Source: Klebsiella pneumoniae (lineage in GTDB: Bacteria > Myxococcota_A > UBA796 > SXON01). Taken from it: a stretch of 64,000 nucleotides of DNA. The notes under the pieces were generated by a model. That model was not told where the DNA came from, did not search any database, and saw only the letters and a program-made list of their open reading frames with translations. Shown here piece by piece: positions 24,608 through 33,939 of this stretch; the first letter of the stretch is position 1, and every line of letters starts with the position of its first letter. The position numbers and the translations under genes are program-made. The stretch spans positions 1 through 64,000 of the forward strand of contig CAMAXZ010000002.1 in the NCBI GenBank assembly GCA_945862325.1, written 5' to 3'.

Positions 24608-26350
24608 ATGTCCACCCCCGCACGACCGGCCGACTGGCGGCGCCTCCTCTCGCTCGCCCGCCCCGAGGCCCCGCGCCTGGCCTTCGCCACGGTCGCCCTG
24701 TTCCTCGGAAGCGGCATGGGCCTCGTCGCGCCCGCGGGGATCGGCCGCCTGATGGACCTCGTGCAACGCCCGGACGGGCGTGAGCAGCTCGACCGCGTCC
24801 TGCTCGCCCTGCTCGGTGTGTTCCTGGTCGTCGGCGCGTTCGGCTTCATCCGCGCGTGGCTGTTCACCCTCGCGGGCGAGCGCGTGGTCGCGCGCCTCCG
24901 CGGCGACCTGTTCGCCAGCATCATCCGCCAGGAGATCGGCTTCTTCGACGCCCAGCGCACCGGCGAGCTGATCAACCGACTGAGCGCGGACACGGGCATC
25001 CTGCAGAACAGCGTCACGGTGAACGTCTCGATGGCGCTCCGGTTCACCTTCCAGATCGTCGCCACCCTCGCGGTGTTGTTCTGGACGAGCTGGCAGCTCA
25101 CGGCGCTCATGCTCGGCGTCGTCCCCTTCGTCGCCATCGGCGCGATGGTGTTCGGGCGAACCGTGCGCGGCCTCAGCAAGTCGACGCAGGACGCCCTCGC
25201 CGCGGCGAACGAGGTGGCCGAAGAGACCCTCGGCAACGTGCGCACGGTCCGCAGCTTCGGCCGGGAGGAGCAGGAGGTCGACCGGTACCGCGGCCGGGTC
25301 GACGAGGCCTACCGCCTCGGCGGGCGCCTCGCGCTGGCCTACGGCGCGTTCCAGGGCGCGGGTGGGTTCGCGGCGTACGCGGCGGTATCCCTCGTGTTGT
25401 GGTACGGCGGGCGCCTCGTCATGGACGGGTCGATGAGCGTGGGCACGCTGACCTCGTTCATGCTCTACACCGTGTTCATGGCCTTCGCGCTCGGCGGCCT
25501 GTCCAGCCTGTACAGTGACTTCAACCGCGCCATCGGCGCGAGCGAACGGGTGTTCGAGCTCCTCGACCGCCTGCCGGGGGTCGTGACCGCCACAGGCGAG
25601 CGTCTGGCGCAGCTCCGCGGCCACATGCGCTTGGAGAACGTCAGCTTCACGTACCCGATGCGTCCGGACGCGCCGGTGCTCGCCGGCGTGTCGATCGACC
25701 TCGAGCCGGGCCGCGTGCTCGCGCTCGTGGGGCCGAGCGGCAGTGGAAAGAGCACGGTCTCACAGCTGCTCGCGCGCTTCTACGACCCCACCGCCGGCCG
25801 CGTCACGCTCGACGGGGTGGACATCCGCGGGCTCGACACCGCGTGGCTGCGCCAACAGATCGGCACGGTGGCGCAGGAGCCGGTGTTGTTCGCCGCGAGC
25901 ATCGCCGACAACATCCGCTACGGGCGCCCCGGCGCCACCGAAGCCGACGTCGAAGCGGCGGCGCGGGCCGCGAACGCCCACGGCTTCGTCACCGCGTTCC
26001 CGGACGGCTACGCCACCCTCGTGGGCGAACGCGGGGTGCGGCTCTCGGGTGGCCAGAAGCAGCGCATCGCGATCGCGCGGGCGATCCTGAAAGACCCTCG
26101 CATCCTGGTCCTCGACGAGGCGACGAGCGCGCTCGACGCCGAGAGCGAGCACCTCGTCCAGGAGGCCCTCGAACGCCTGATGGAGGGGCGCACGGTGCTC
26201 GTCATCGCCCATCGGCTCTCGACCGTGAAGACGGCCGACACCGTCGCGGTGCTGGAGCGCGGCGCGCTCGTCGAGTCCGGCACGCACGAGGAGCTGCTCG
26301 CTCGTGACGGGGTGTACAAGCGGCTCGTCGAACGTCAGTTCGCGAGCTGA
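24608..26350 (+). CDS. ABC exporter, fused membrane and ATPase domains (MsbA/ABCB type)
   Basis: The 580-residue half-transporter has six transmembrane helices in the first 320 residues (including QEIGFFDAQRTGELINRLSA, the coupling segment of type IV exporters). The ATPase domain has Walker A GPSGSGKST (about 375-383), the Q-loop VAQEPVLF, signature LSGGQKQR (about 480), Walker B ILVLDEATSALD (about 500) and the switch His in AHRLSTV. It should act as a homodimer that exports a lipid, peptide or drug. The overall layout resembles ABCB/MsbA; the substrate is not predictable. It is divergent from the OmpA gene and converges with the COG0523 gene. Confidence 0.93.
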   Translation: MSTPARPADWRRLLSLARPEAPRLAFATVALFLGSGMGLVAPAGIGRLMDLVQRPDGREQLDRVLLALLGVFLVVGAFGFIRAWLFTLAGERVVARLRGDLFASIIRQEIGFFDAQRTGELINRLSADTGILQNSVTVNVSMALRFTFQIVATLAVLFWTSWQLTALMLGVVPFVAIGAMVFGRTVRGLSKSTQDALAAANEVAEETLGNVRTVRSFGREEQEVDRYRGRVDEAYRLGGRLALAYGAFQGAGGFAAYAAVSLVLWYGGRLVMDGSMSVGTLTSFMLYTVFMAFALGGLSSLYSDFNRAIGASERVFELLDRLPGVVTATGERLAQLRGHMRLENVSFTYPMRPDAPVLAGVSIDLEPGRVLALVGPSGSGKSTVSQLLARFYDPTAGRVTLDGVDIRGLDTAWLRQQIGTVAQEPVLFAASIADNIRYGRPGATEADVEAAARAANAHGFVTAFPDGYATLVGERGVRLSGGQKQRIAIARAILKDPRILVLDEATSALDAESEHLVQEALERLMEGRTVLVIAHRLSTVKTADTVAVLERGALVESGTHEELLARDGVYKRLVERQFAS

Positions 26351-26399
26351 GGGGTGTCGTAGCGGTTCAGTTGAGGACGGCCAGCCGACGCATCCTGGT

Positions 26400-27359
26400 C
26401 TACCTGCGTTCCGGCCCCCGTGGGTCGCCCACCGCGGCGCTCCACGCCCGTTCGATCGTGTCCACGTCGAGCGCCCGTCCGATGACGACCACGGCGCTTC
26501 GTGCCGGCGGTTCGAGCTCCGCCGGCCCAAGCTCGAGCCATTGGTGCACGCCTTGGGCGACCACGGCGCGGCGGTGCCCGACGCACCGAAAGACCCCCTT
26601 CATCCGCAACACCTCCCAACCGGGCCGCGCGGCCACGAACTGAAGGAACATCTTCAGCCGCGCGAGATCGAGGGGCCCATCCGCGTGCCGCGCCCACGTC
26701 ATGACCCCCTGGGCGTGCGTCGTGATCGCGGGCATCGTCCACCGCGCGGGATCACCACCGCCCACGTCGAGGATCGGCGGGATGGGCACCTCGGCGCGCA
26801 CCGCCTCGAGGATGCCCGCGGCGGGCGCCACCGCCGCCACGGTGGCCCGGGCCGCGGCGGCGTCGCCGTGGTCCGCGTGGTTCAACACGACGCGATCCGC
26901 GCTCGCGAGCTGCGCGGCCGCCTCGGGATAATCGACGAGCTGCGACGCGATCCGGCCGGCATGCGCGAGCGCGATCACGCCGTCCACCCGCGTGTCGCGG
27001 GCGAGCTCCGCGTCGAGCAGGAAGGTCTGGACGAGCGGTCCGGGCGTCGCGAGCCCGCTCGTCTCGACGAGGAGGTGGGCGAACCGCGCGGGCCGCCACC
27101 ACCGGGCGCGCCGCCGCAGCAGCTCCCGCACGGAAGTGCGGAGATCCTCGCGGATCTCGCAGCACACGCAGCCGTTGGAGAGCTCGACGACCCCCTCGGA
27201 GGCCCCCACCACGAGCGCCCCGTCGATGCCGAGCGCACCCAGCTCATTGACGACCACCGCGCACGGCGGGCTGGCGGGGTCGGCCAGGATTCGGTTGAGG
27301 AGGGTCGTCTTGCCGGCGCCCAGGAACCCCGTGAGCACGGTGACCCGGACGGGCTCCAT
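26400..27359 (-). CDS. COG0523 (CobW/ZNG1-type) metallochaperone GTPase
   Basis: The 319-residue GTPase has Walker A GFLGAGKTT (11-19), the invariant metal motif GCVCC (63-67), LVETSGLATP, and the guanine-specificity motif NHAD in place of the common NKxD. The C-terminal CobW_C domain (about 215-310) is present (RMKGVFRCVG). Family members hand zinc, cobalt or iron to target enzymes, often under zinc limitation. It follows a small TPR-like lipoprotein by two bases in the same operon; nothing near it names the client protein. Confidence 0.9.
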   Translation of the reverse strand: MEPVRVTVLTGFLGAGKTTLLNRILADPASPPCAVVVNELGALGIDGALVVGASEGVVELSNGCVCCEIREDLRTSVRELLRRRARWWRPARFAHLLVETSGLATPGPLVQTFLLDAELARDTRVDGVIALAHAGRIASQLVDYPEAAAQLASADRVVLNHADHGDAAAARATVAAVAPAAGILEAVRAEVPIPPILDVGGGDPARWTMPAITTHAQGVMTWARHADGPLDLARLKMFLQFVAARPGWEVLRMKGVFRCVGHRRAVVAQGVHQWLELGPAELEPPARSAVVVIGRALDVDTIERAWSAAVGDPRGPERR

Positions 27360-27361
27360 CG

Positions 27362-27847
27362 TCAGTTGCCGAGGTACCCCAGCTGCTTCAGCATGTCGGT
27401 CACGCCCTCGCCGCCGGCGTTCGCGAGCGCGGCGATATCAGCCTCGAACGCCGCCCTCTCCGATGGGAAGCGCTTGACGCCCGCGTCGAGCACCGTGGCC
27501 GCCCCGGTGCCGTCGCCGGCCACGCGCAGCTTGTCGGCGACGGCGCGGTACACCGCCGCGGTCGCCTGCTTCGGGTAGGCCTCGGAGAGGCGCGCGAGCG
27601 TGCTCGCCGCGTCGTCGCCCTTGCCGCCGTCCGCGAGGGCGTCGAGGCGCAAGGACTCGAAGCGCCACGCCGTCGCGGGGTCGCCCGAGACGGTCGCGTT
27701 CGCGAGCGCCTCCTCGGCGCGGGTGACCGCGGCCGGCCAGTCCTTCGCCGCGAGCGCCTCGTCCACCTTCGCCTGGAGCGACGCCGGATCGGCCCCGCCA
27801 CCGCACGCGACGAGGAAGGTGAGGAGCGACGGGAAGAGCGCGCGCAT
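27362..27847 (-). CDS. Small lipoprotein, TPR-like helical repeat
   Basis: The 161-residue protein has a lipoprotein signal (FLVAC, Cys 15) and an alanine-rich helical body that looks like two to three TPR-type hairpins (VDEALAAKDWPAAVTRAEEA and later helices). It is the first gene of a two-gene unit with the COG0523 GTPase. No catalytic motif is seen. Function unknown. Confidence 0.7.
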   Translation of the reverse strand: MRALFPSLLTFLVACGGGADPASLQAKVDEALAAKDWPAAVTRAEEALANATVSGDPATAWRFESLRLDALADGGKGDDAASTLARLSEAYPKQATAAVYRAVADKLRVAGDGTGAATVLDAGVKRFPSERAAFEADIAALANAGGEGVTDMLKQLGYLGN

Positions 27848-27906
27848 GGAGACCCCGAGAACGGCCTGGACCTAACTCCGCGTGCCCGCGCCGCGCGCGT
27901 CGCGTT

Positions 27907-27941
27907 GCGTCACGAAGCGCGCCGGTGGGCGTGACGAAGCG
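27907..27941. repeat. Two 13-base direct repeats, 22-base period
   Basis: GCGTCACGAAGCG (27907-27919) recurs as GCGTGACGAAGCG (27929-27941) with one mismatch, exactly 22 bases apart, two turns of the helix. They lie about 50-87 bases before the start of the phosphatase cassette, the usual place for tandem activator sites. No known regulator is assigned. Confidence 0.5.
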
Positions 27942-27978
27942 TGTCGGCCGTGAGGTAGCCCACGGCGTTGGCCACGAC

Positions 27979-27984
27979 TATAAC
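27979..27984 (+). promoter_or_regulatory. -10 element (TATAAC) of the phosphatase cassette
   Basis: TATAAC preceded by GAC lies nine bases before the ATG at 27994, with no ribosome-binding site between, again a leaderless layout. It lies 37 bases after the 22-base-period repeats. No -35 match at the standard spacing was seen, which fits an activator-dependent promoter. Confidence 0.45.
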
Positions 27985-27993
27985 GCCCGACCC

Positions 27994-30201
27994 ATGTCGC
28001 GCCCGTTCCGCTCCGCCGCGCTCACGCTCCTGCTGCTCTGCGTCGCGGCGTGGTCCGGCCCTGCCCACGCGTACATCGGCCCGGGCGCCGGCTTCGCGTT
28101 CGCGGGCTCGCTCGCGGCCCTGCTCGCGTCGTTCGCGCTGGCGATCGGCACCCTGCTGCTGTGGCCGATCACGTGGGTGATCCGAACGATCCGGGTGGGG
28201 AACCCCTACCGGGACGCCCTGGCGAAGCGGGTGGTGGTGCTCGGCCTCGACGGCATGGACCCGGGCGTCGCGACGCGGCTGATGCACGAAGGCCGGCTGC
28301 CGAACTTGAAGAAGTTGGCGGACCAGGGAGTTTTTCGTCCGCTCGACACGTCGAATCCGTCCATGTCGCCCGTCGCGTGGTCGACCTTCGCCACCGGGGT
28401 GGACCCCTCGGGGCACGGCATCTACGACTTCATCACGCGGGATCCGTGTACCTACGCCCCGATGTTGTCCTCCACGGACATCCAGGCCTCCAAGCGCGTG
28501 CTGAACATCGGCAAGTACATGATCCCGCTGGGGAAGCCGAAGATCACGCTGCTGCAGCGCTCCTCGGCGTTCTGGAAGCTCCTCGGCGACCGCCACATCC
28601 CCGCCACCATCCAACGCGTCCCGATCACCTTCCCGCCGGTCCCCTTCCGCGGGCTCCTGCTCTCCGGAATGTGTGTCCCCGACTTGCGCGGCAGCCAGGG
28701 CACGTTCTCGTTCTTCTCCACGGCCAACGCCGACGGCAAGGCGGCCTTCACCGGCGGCGAGCAGACCGTGTTGCGTCGTAAGGGCAACGTCATTCGGTCG
28801 CGCATCGTCGGGCCCGACAACACGATGGTCAAAGACGGCGGCCGCATGACGCTCCCGTTCACGATCACCGTAGGAAGCGAAGGGGTGCGAGTGGCGATCG
28901 ACGGCGGCGAGGCGTTCGACCTTCCGCTCCAGACGTATTCCCCGTGGATCCACCTCACCTTCTCCGCGGGCATGGGCATCAAGGTGACCGGCATCGCGCG
29001 GTTCTACCTGACCTCGCTCACGCCGGACGTGGGGCTGTACATGACGCCGATCCACATCGATCCGGAGTCTCCGGCGATGCCGATCAGCCACCCCGAGGTG
29101 TACGCGATCTACCTCGCGAAGAAGCTCGGCCCGTTCGGCACGCTCGGGCTCGCCGAGGACACCTGGGCGCTCAACGAGCGGGTGATCGACGAGCGCGCGT
29201 TCTACCAGGCCGCGCTCGACCTCTGCGACGAGCGCGAGCGCATGTTCTTCGACGCGTTCGATCGGGCGCCGCGCGGGCTCGTCACCACGGTGTTCGACAC
29301 GACCGACCGCGTCCAGCACATGTTCTATCGGTACCTGGACCCCTCGCACCCCGCCAACCGCGGGCGCGACACGACCGAGTGGGCGGACGCGATCCCCAAG
29401 GTGTACGCACACATGGACGGGATCGTGGGCAAGGTGATGGACCGCCTCGACAAGGACACGGTGCTCATCGTGATGAGCGACCACGGCTTCACCAACTTCC
29501 GGCGTGGCGTCAACCTCAACACCTGGCTGCGCGACCACGGGTACCTCGTCCTGAAGGACGGGCACAGCACCTCCGGCGATTGGTTCGAGGACGTCGACTG
29601 GTCGCGCACGCGCGCGTTCAGCCTCGGACTGACGGGGATTTTCATCAATCGCAAGGGCCGCGAGGCCTCCGGCATCGTCGAAGAGGGCGACGCGTACCGC
29701 GCCCTGTGCGACGCCATCGCCGCGGGGCTCGAGGGGCTCGTCGACCCCGAGTCGGGGACACGGGCGATCCGCAAGGTCGAGAAGGCGTACGCCTGCTTCG
29801 AAGGGCCGTACCGCCTCGACGCCCCCGACCTCCTCGTGGGCTACGAGGGCGGCTACCGCAACTCCTGGGAGTGCGCGACGGGCGCGGTGACCCCCGAGGT
29901 GTTCCGTGACAACACCAAGCCGTGGTCGGGCGACCACTGTGTCGACCCCGCCATCGTGCCCGGGGTGTTCTTCTGCAATCGACCGATCGCGGTCGAAGCC
30001 CCGCACATCGCCGATCTGCCGGTGTCGATCCTGTCGCTCTTCGGTCAGAGGCCGCCGGAAGCGATGAAGGGCCGGATGTTGTTCGCGAAGCCCGGCCAAC
30101 CGGCGCCCGTCGCCGGGCCGCTCGATCCGCGCACGCTGTCCCAGTCGGGCGCCGCGCCCGGCGCCAAGGCGCACCCGCGTGAGGCCGGCGATGCGGCCTG
30201 A
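27994..30201 (+). CDS. Alkaline-phosphatase-superfamily phosphodiesterase-like protein, membrane-anchored
   Basis: The 735-residue protein has a signal peptide (1-26), the motif YIGPGAGFA (27-35) and a transmembrane segment (about 38-64), then an alkaline-phosphatase fold. Metal and nucleophile sites are LGLDGMDPG (84-89 region), TSNPSMSPVAWSTF (119-132), and the C-terminal VMSDHGFTNFRR. A long insert (about 200-350) is beta-rich. It resembles type I phosphodiesterase/nucleotide pyrophosphatase proteins of COG3379. The next gene is a shorter lipoprotein paralogue that overlaps its 3' end by 11 bases. Substrate unknown; the location is the periplasmic face of the inner membrane. Confidence 0.83.
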   Translation: MSRPFRSAALTLLLLCVAAWSGPAHAYIGPGAGFAFAGSLAALLASFALAIGTLLLWPITWVIRTIRVGNPYRDALAKRVVVLGLDGMDPGVATRLMHEGRLPNLKKLADQGVFRPLDTSNPSMSPVAWSTFATGVDPSGHGIYDFITRDPCTYAPMLSSTDIQASKRVLNIGKYMIPLGKPKITLLQRSSAFWKLLGDRHIPATIQRVPITFPPVPFRGLLLSGMCVPDLRGSQGTFSFFSTANADGKAAFTGGEQTVLRRKGNVIRSRIVGPDNTMVKDGGRMTLPFTITVGSEGVRVAIDGGEAFDLPLQTYSPWIHLTFSAGMGIKVTGIARFYLTSLTPDVGLYMTPIHIDPESPAMPISHPEVYAIYLAKKLGPFGTLGLAEDTWALNERVIDERAFYQAALDLCDERERMFFDAFDRAPRGLVTTVFDTTDRVQHMFYRYLDPSHPANRGRDTTEWADAIPKVYAHMDGIVGKVMDRLDKDTVLIVMSDHGFTNFRRGVNLNTWLRDHGYLVLKDGHSTSGDWFEDVDWSRTRAFSLGLTGIFINRKGREASGIVEEGDAYRALCDAIAAGLEGLVDPESGTRAIRKVEKAYACFEGPYRLDAPDLLVGYEGGYRNSWECATGAVTPEVFRDNTKPWSGDHCVDPAIVPGVFFCNRPIAVEAPHIADLPVSILSLFGQRPPEAMKGRMLFAKPGQPAPVAGPLDPRTLSQSGAAPGAKAHPREAGDAA

Positions 30202-32209
30202 GCGTTGGGTCGCCCTCGCGGCGGCCGTGGTCCTCGCCGGCTGCGGCGGCCCCGAAGCGCCGGTCGGGCCAGGGCTGTTCGTGCTCGGGGTCGACGGGAT
30301 GGACCCCGTGATCCTGCGCCGCCTGATCGACGCCGGGTCGATGCCGAACTTCGCCGCGCTCGCGCGCGAGGGTGGGTTCACCGAGCTGGGCACGTCCAAC
30401 CCGCCGCAGTCGCCCGTGGCGTGGTCCAATTTCGTCACCGGGCTCGATCCGGGCGGGCACGGGATCTTCGACTTCGTGCACCGCGACCCCGCGACCTACC
30501 TCCCGATCTCGTCGGCGACGCCGCCCCCTGGCCCGCCTCCGACCACCCTCGAGCTCTTCGGGTGGTACCTGCCGCTCGGCGGCGAGACGCCGACGAACAA
30601 TCGATCCGGCACCCCGTGGTGGGACACCCTCCACGCGGCCGGGGTCGACGTCGAGGTGTACCGAATCCCGGGGAACTACCCCCCGACCGAGTCGGACGCG
30701 CGCACGTTGTCCGGCATGGGCACCGTCGACATGCGCGGCGGGTACGGGACGTACACCTGGTACACCGATCAGTCGGTCGCCGGGCGCGCCGACCTCAAGG
30801 GCGACATTCAGTCCGTGGTGGTCGAGGACGCCGACCTCGACGGCGTGGGCGACACCGTCCGCGGCACGATCAAGGGGCCGCCCGACCTCTTCCACCTCGC
30901 GCCGGGCGCGATCCCCACCGACGCGCAGTACCTCACCGCGCCAGTGAAGGTGACGATCGACGCCGAGCAACCGGTGGCGCTCGTCCGCGTCGGCGACGCC
31001 GAGGTCGTCGTGCGGGAGGGCGAGTGGAGCGCGTGGGCGGAGGTCGGCTTCGACGCGCTGCCCGCGGGGGCCATGCCCCTCGCCGGGCAGGTCCGCTTCT
31101 ACGCAAAGCAGCTCCGCCCTGGGTTCCAGCTCTACGCGAGCCCGGTCAACCTCGCCGCGTCCGCGCCGGCTCAGCCCATCTCCACCCCCGACGCCTTCGC
31201 GCCGGACCTCGCGGGCGCGCTCGGCACCCCGTTCTATACCCAGGGCATGCCGGAAGAGACGAACGCCCTCCGCGACGGCACCTTCGACGACGACGACTAC
31301 GAGCGCCAGGTGAAGCTGGTCTCCGCCGAGGCCGAGGGGCTCCTGGACGTGGCGCTCGCCCGCTTCGCGCCGGGCGACGCCACCTTCTTCTACCTCTCCG
31401 ACATCGACCTCCAGTGCCACATGTTGTGGCGCCACGGCGACCCGAAGGCGCCTGGAGGGCCGCCACACCCGGCGTACGACGCCGCGTCCGCGGAGCACCA
31501 CGCCGACGACGTCGACGCCTATTACCGCAACGTCGATCGCCTGCTCGGCGAGGTGCGCGCGGGCCTGCCCGCCGACACGCTCCTGATCGTCATGTCCGAC
31601 CACGGCTTCCAGCCCTTCCGCCGCAAGGTCCATCTCAACGGGTGGCTGCGCGACAACGGCTGGCTGGCCCTGAAGGATGGCAAGACCGAAGGCGCGCTCG
31701 CGCACGACGACGTCGACTGGGCCCGCACGCGCGCGTACGCCCTCGGGTTCAACGCGCTCTACGTCAATCTGGCGGGCCGAGAGCGCGACGGCATCGTGAG
31801 CCAATCCGCGCTGGACGCGACGATCGACGAGCTTCGAAACGCGCTCATCGCGTATCCGGACCCGGCGGACGGCGCCCGGGTGGTGCGCCGGGTCGATCGG
31901 GCCCGGGACGTGTACCACGGCGCGCGCGTGTCCGACGCGCCGGACCTCATCGTCGGCTACGACGCCGGGTATGGGCACTCCGACGAGTCCACGCTCGGCG
32001 AGATCCCCGCCGCGGTCATCGAGGACAACACCTCGCGATGGTCCGGCAACCACCTGATGGCGCCCGAGGTCGTGCCCGGCGTGCTGCTGTCCAACCGCAC
32101 GATCGCCGCGGTCGATCCGGACCTGACCGACATCACCGCCACCCTGCTCGCCTGGTACGGCGTCCCCCGCACCGAGGGGATGCGGGGCGAGCCCGTCCTC
32201 ACCCGTTAG
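30191..32209 (+). CDS. Alkaline-phosphatase-superfamily lipoprotein, paralogue of the preceding gene
   Basis: The 672-residue protein has a lipoprotein signal (VVLAGC, Cys 18) and the same fold and motifs as its neighbour: LGVDGMDPV, TSNPPQSPVAWSNF, DIDLQCHMLWRHGD, MSDHGFQPFRRKVHLNGW. A beta-rich insert holds ADLDGVGDTV. It probably acts on the same class of phosphodiester or sulfate ester from a lipid anchor. ATG at 30191 is chosen because it starts the signal; a GTG four codons earlier is possible. Tandem paralogues, one transmembrane and one lipid-anchored, suggest two steps or two membrane faces. Confidence 0.82.
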   Translation: MRPERWVALAAAVVLAGCGGPEAPVGPGLFVLGVDGMDPVILRRLIDAGSMPNFAALAREGGFTELGTSNPPQSPVAWSNFVTGLDPGGHGIFDFVHRDPATYLPISSATPPPGPPPTTLELFGWYLPLGGETPTNNRSGTPWWDTLHAAGVDVEVYRIPGNYPPTESDARTLSGMGTVDMRGGYGTYTWYTDQSVAGRADLKGDIQSVVVEDADLDGVGDTVRGTIKGPPDLFHLAPGAIPTDAQYLTAPVKVTIDAEQPVALVRVGDAEVVVREGEWSAWAEVGFDALPAGAMPLAGQVRFYAKQLRPGFQLYASPVNLAASAPAQPISTPDAFAPDLAGALGTPFYTQGMPEETNALRDGTFDDDDYERQVKLVSAEAEGLLDVALARFAPGDATFFYLSDIDLQCHMLWRHGDPKAPGGPPHPAYDAASAEHHADDVDAYYRNVDRLLGEVRAGLPADTLLIVMSDHGFQPFRRKVHLNGWLRDNGWLALKDGKTEGALAHDDVDWARTRAYALGFNALYVNLAGRERDGIVSQSALDATIDELRNALIAYPDPADGARVVRRVDRARDVYHGARVSDAPDLIVGYDAGYGHSDESTLGEIPAAVIEDNTSRWSGNHLMAPEVVPGVLLSNRTIAAVDPDLTDITATLLAWYGVPRTEGMRGEPVLTR

Positions 32210-32235
32210 TTCGCGTCCTCACCCCCGAGGTGCTC

Positions 32236-32439
32236 ATGTTCGGCTTCGGCAAGTCCGTCAGCGTCAAGATCGACAAGGACCTCCACGCGCGCATCGCGAA
32301 GGTGGCGGACGTGGCGGGCTACGCCACGGCGGAGGAGTTCATCCAGCACATCCTCGAGAAGGAGATGCTCCACTTCGAGGACACGAAGAACGACGCGGAC
32401 ATCCGCGCGAAGCTCAAGGGGCTCGGCTACATCTCGTAG
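32236..32439 (+). CDS. Small ribbon-helix-helix-like protein
   Basis: The 67-residue protein contains VSVKIDKDLHARIAKVADVA followed by TAEEFIQHILEKEM, the strand-helix-helix pattern of Arc/MetJ-type DNA-binding proteins, with an acidic/lysine tail. It lies 26 bases after the second phosphatase gene and 9 before the next gene. It could autoregulate the cassette, though a non-DNA-binding role cannot be excluded. Confidence 0.7.
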   Translation: MFGFGKSVSVKIDKDLHARIAKVADVAGYATAEEFIQHILEKEMLHFEDTKNDADIRAKLKGLGYIS

Positions 32440-32448
32440 TCACGACCC

Positions 32449-33279
32449 ATGGGCACCTTCAACGCCGTGTTCACCGCCGTCTTCGACGTGCTCCTGGCGC
32501 CCCTCGGGCACCGGTTGGCGGCGCTCGACCTCGTGGTGTGGCCCACGATCGCCGGGGTCGTGGCGTTGATCGTCTACAAGTACGCGTCGTACCAACAGGG
32601 CATCGCCCGCGCGAAGACCGGGATTCAGGTCAACCTGCTCGAGGTCCTGCTCTACAACGACCAGCTCGGCGTCGTGATGCGGGCGACGTTAGGCGCCCTT
32701 GCCCAGAACGCGCTGTACCTCGGGTACAACCTCGGTCCGATGCTGGTGATGTTCGTCCCCATGACGGCCATCCTCGTGCAGATCGTGGCGAACTACGCGT
32801 ACGCGCCGCTCCCCGTCGGGGCCATCGCGCTGTTCGTCGCCGAGCTCGAGCCGAGAACGGTCTCGCCGAAGGACGTCACCCTCGAGCTTCCTCCTGGTGT
32901 TTCCCTGGACGCTCCGCCGGTGAGGACCCCCGCGACCCTCACCGACCCCAACGAGGTGGCTTGGCGTTTGCGGCTCGATGCAGAGGGCGACCACGTGGTG
33001 CGGGTGCACGCCGGCGACGCCACGGAGTCGTTCACGCTGTCGGTGGGCGGGCCGCCTCGAAAAGTCACCGTGCTCCGCACGAAGTCCTGGGAGGCGCTGC
33101 TCTACCCGGCGGAGTCGGTGCCCGCCGCGGACTCCCCCGTGTACGCCCTCCGCGTCGACCGCCGCGACCGCGAGCTCCCGTTCTTTCCGGACGGTGAAGG
33201 CGGCATCCTGCTCTGGTTCTTCGGTTCGTCCCTCCTCGCCGGCCTCCTCCTGAAGGATCGCTTCGGCGTCACCCTCTGA
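32449..33279 (+). CDS. Membrane protein with internal beta domain, unknown function
   Basis: The 276-residue protein has transmembrane segments near 25-45, 78-100 and 103-130, a soluble beta-rich domain (about 135-245; VTLELPPGVSL, HVVRVHAGDATESFTLSV), and a final membrane segment (about 253-270). The first half (VVWPTIAGVVALIVYKYASYQQGIAR split around 28-53) and the paired helices recall DUF106/YidC-like proteins, a loose resemblance only. It is the fourth gene of the phosphatase/sulfotransferase cassette and may be a scaffold or translocation component. Confidence 0.62.
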   Translation: MGTFNAVFTAVFDVLLAPLGHRLAALDLVVWPTIAGVVALIVYKYASYQQGIARAKTGIQVNLLEVLLYNDQLGVVMRATLGALAQNALYLGYNLGPMLVMFVPMTAILVQIVANYAYAPLPVGAIALFVAELEPRTVSPKDVTLELPPGVSLDAPPVRTPATLTDPNEVAWRLRLDAEGDHVVRVHAGDATESFTLSVGGPPRKVTVLRTKSWEALLYPAESVPAADSPVYALRVDRRDRELPFFPDGEGGILLWFFGSSLLAGLLLKDRFGVTL

Positions 33280-33291
33280 CCCGGCCCGCCG

Positions 33292-33912
33292 ATGCTCGAC
33301 TTCCTCTCCTCGCTGTTCCGCCCCTCGCTCGGGGAGCCGTTGGTCGTCGTGTCGGGGCTGCCCCGGTCGGGCACGTCGATGATGATGAAGATGCTCGAAG
33401 CGGGCGGGCTCCCAATCATGACCGACAACGTGCGGACCGCCGACGTGGACAACCCCAAGGGGTACTACGAGTACGAGCGCGTCAAGGACCTCGAGAAGGA
33501 GACCGACAAGTCCTACCTGCGCGACGGCCGCGGCAAGGTCCTCAAGGTCATCAGCTTCCTGCTGAAGGATCTGCCGGACGACAACGCGTACCGCATCATC
33601 TTCATGCGCCGCGACCTCCAGGAGGTGCTCGCGTCCCAGAACAAGATGCTCGCCCACCGCGGCGAGGCCGACGCCTCCGACGACCGCGCGATGGCCGACG
33701 CCTACCTCAACCACCTCGCGTCGGTGCGCATCCTCGCGCGCAAGCGTCCGAACTTCGAGATGATCGAGGTCCGGTACGACACCACGGTCAACCAGCCGGC
33801 GGAGGCCGCACGCCAGGTCAACATCTTCCTCGGCGGGCGCCTCGACGAGCGCAAGATGACCGAGGTGGTCGACGCCGAGCTGTACCGAAACCGAAAGGGG
33901 AAGACGGTATAG
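33292..33912 (+). CDS. Sulfotransferase-like P-loop protein
   Basis: The 206-residue protein begins with VVVSGLPRSGTSMMMKML, the PAPS-binding loop of sulfotransferases (Arg 25, Ser 26, Thr 28). RIIFMRRDLQEVLASQNKML is the second conserved segment (the 3'-phosphate-binding Arg/Ser region). It is shorter than typical carbohydrate sulfotransferases (about 250-300 residues). With two phosphatase-fold enzymes upstream it suggests modification of a surface glycan or lipid, but the acceptor is unknown. It follows the membrane protein by 12 bases. Confidence 0.75.
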   Translation: MLDFLSSLFRPSLGEPLVVVSGLPRSGTSMMMKMLEAGGLPIMTDNVRTADVDNPKGYYEYERVKDLEKETDKSYLRDGRGKVLKVISFLLKDLPDDNAYRIIFMRRDLQEVLASQNKMLAHRGEADASDDRAMADAYLNHLASVRILARKRPNFEMIEVRYDTTVNQPAEAARQVNIFLGGRLDERKMTEVVDAELYRNRKGKTV

Positions 33913-33939
33913 CGCCACGCGCGATACGAACGCGCGCCC

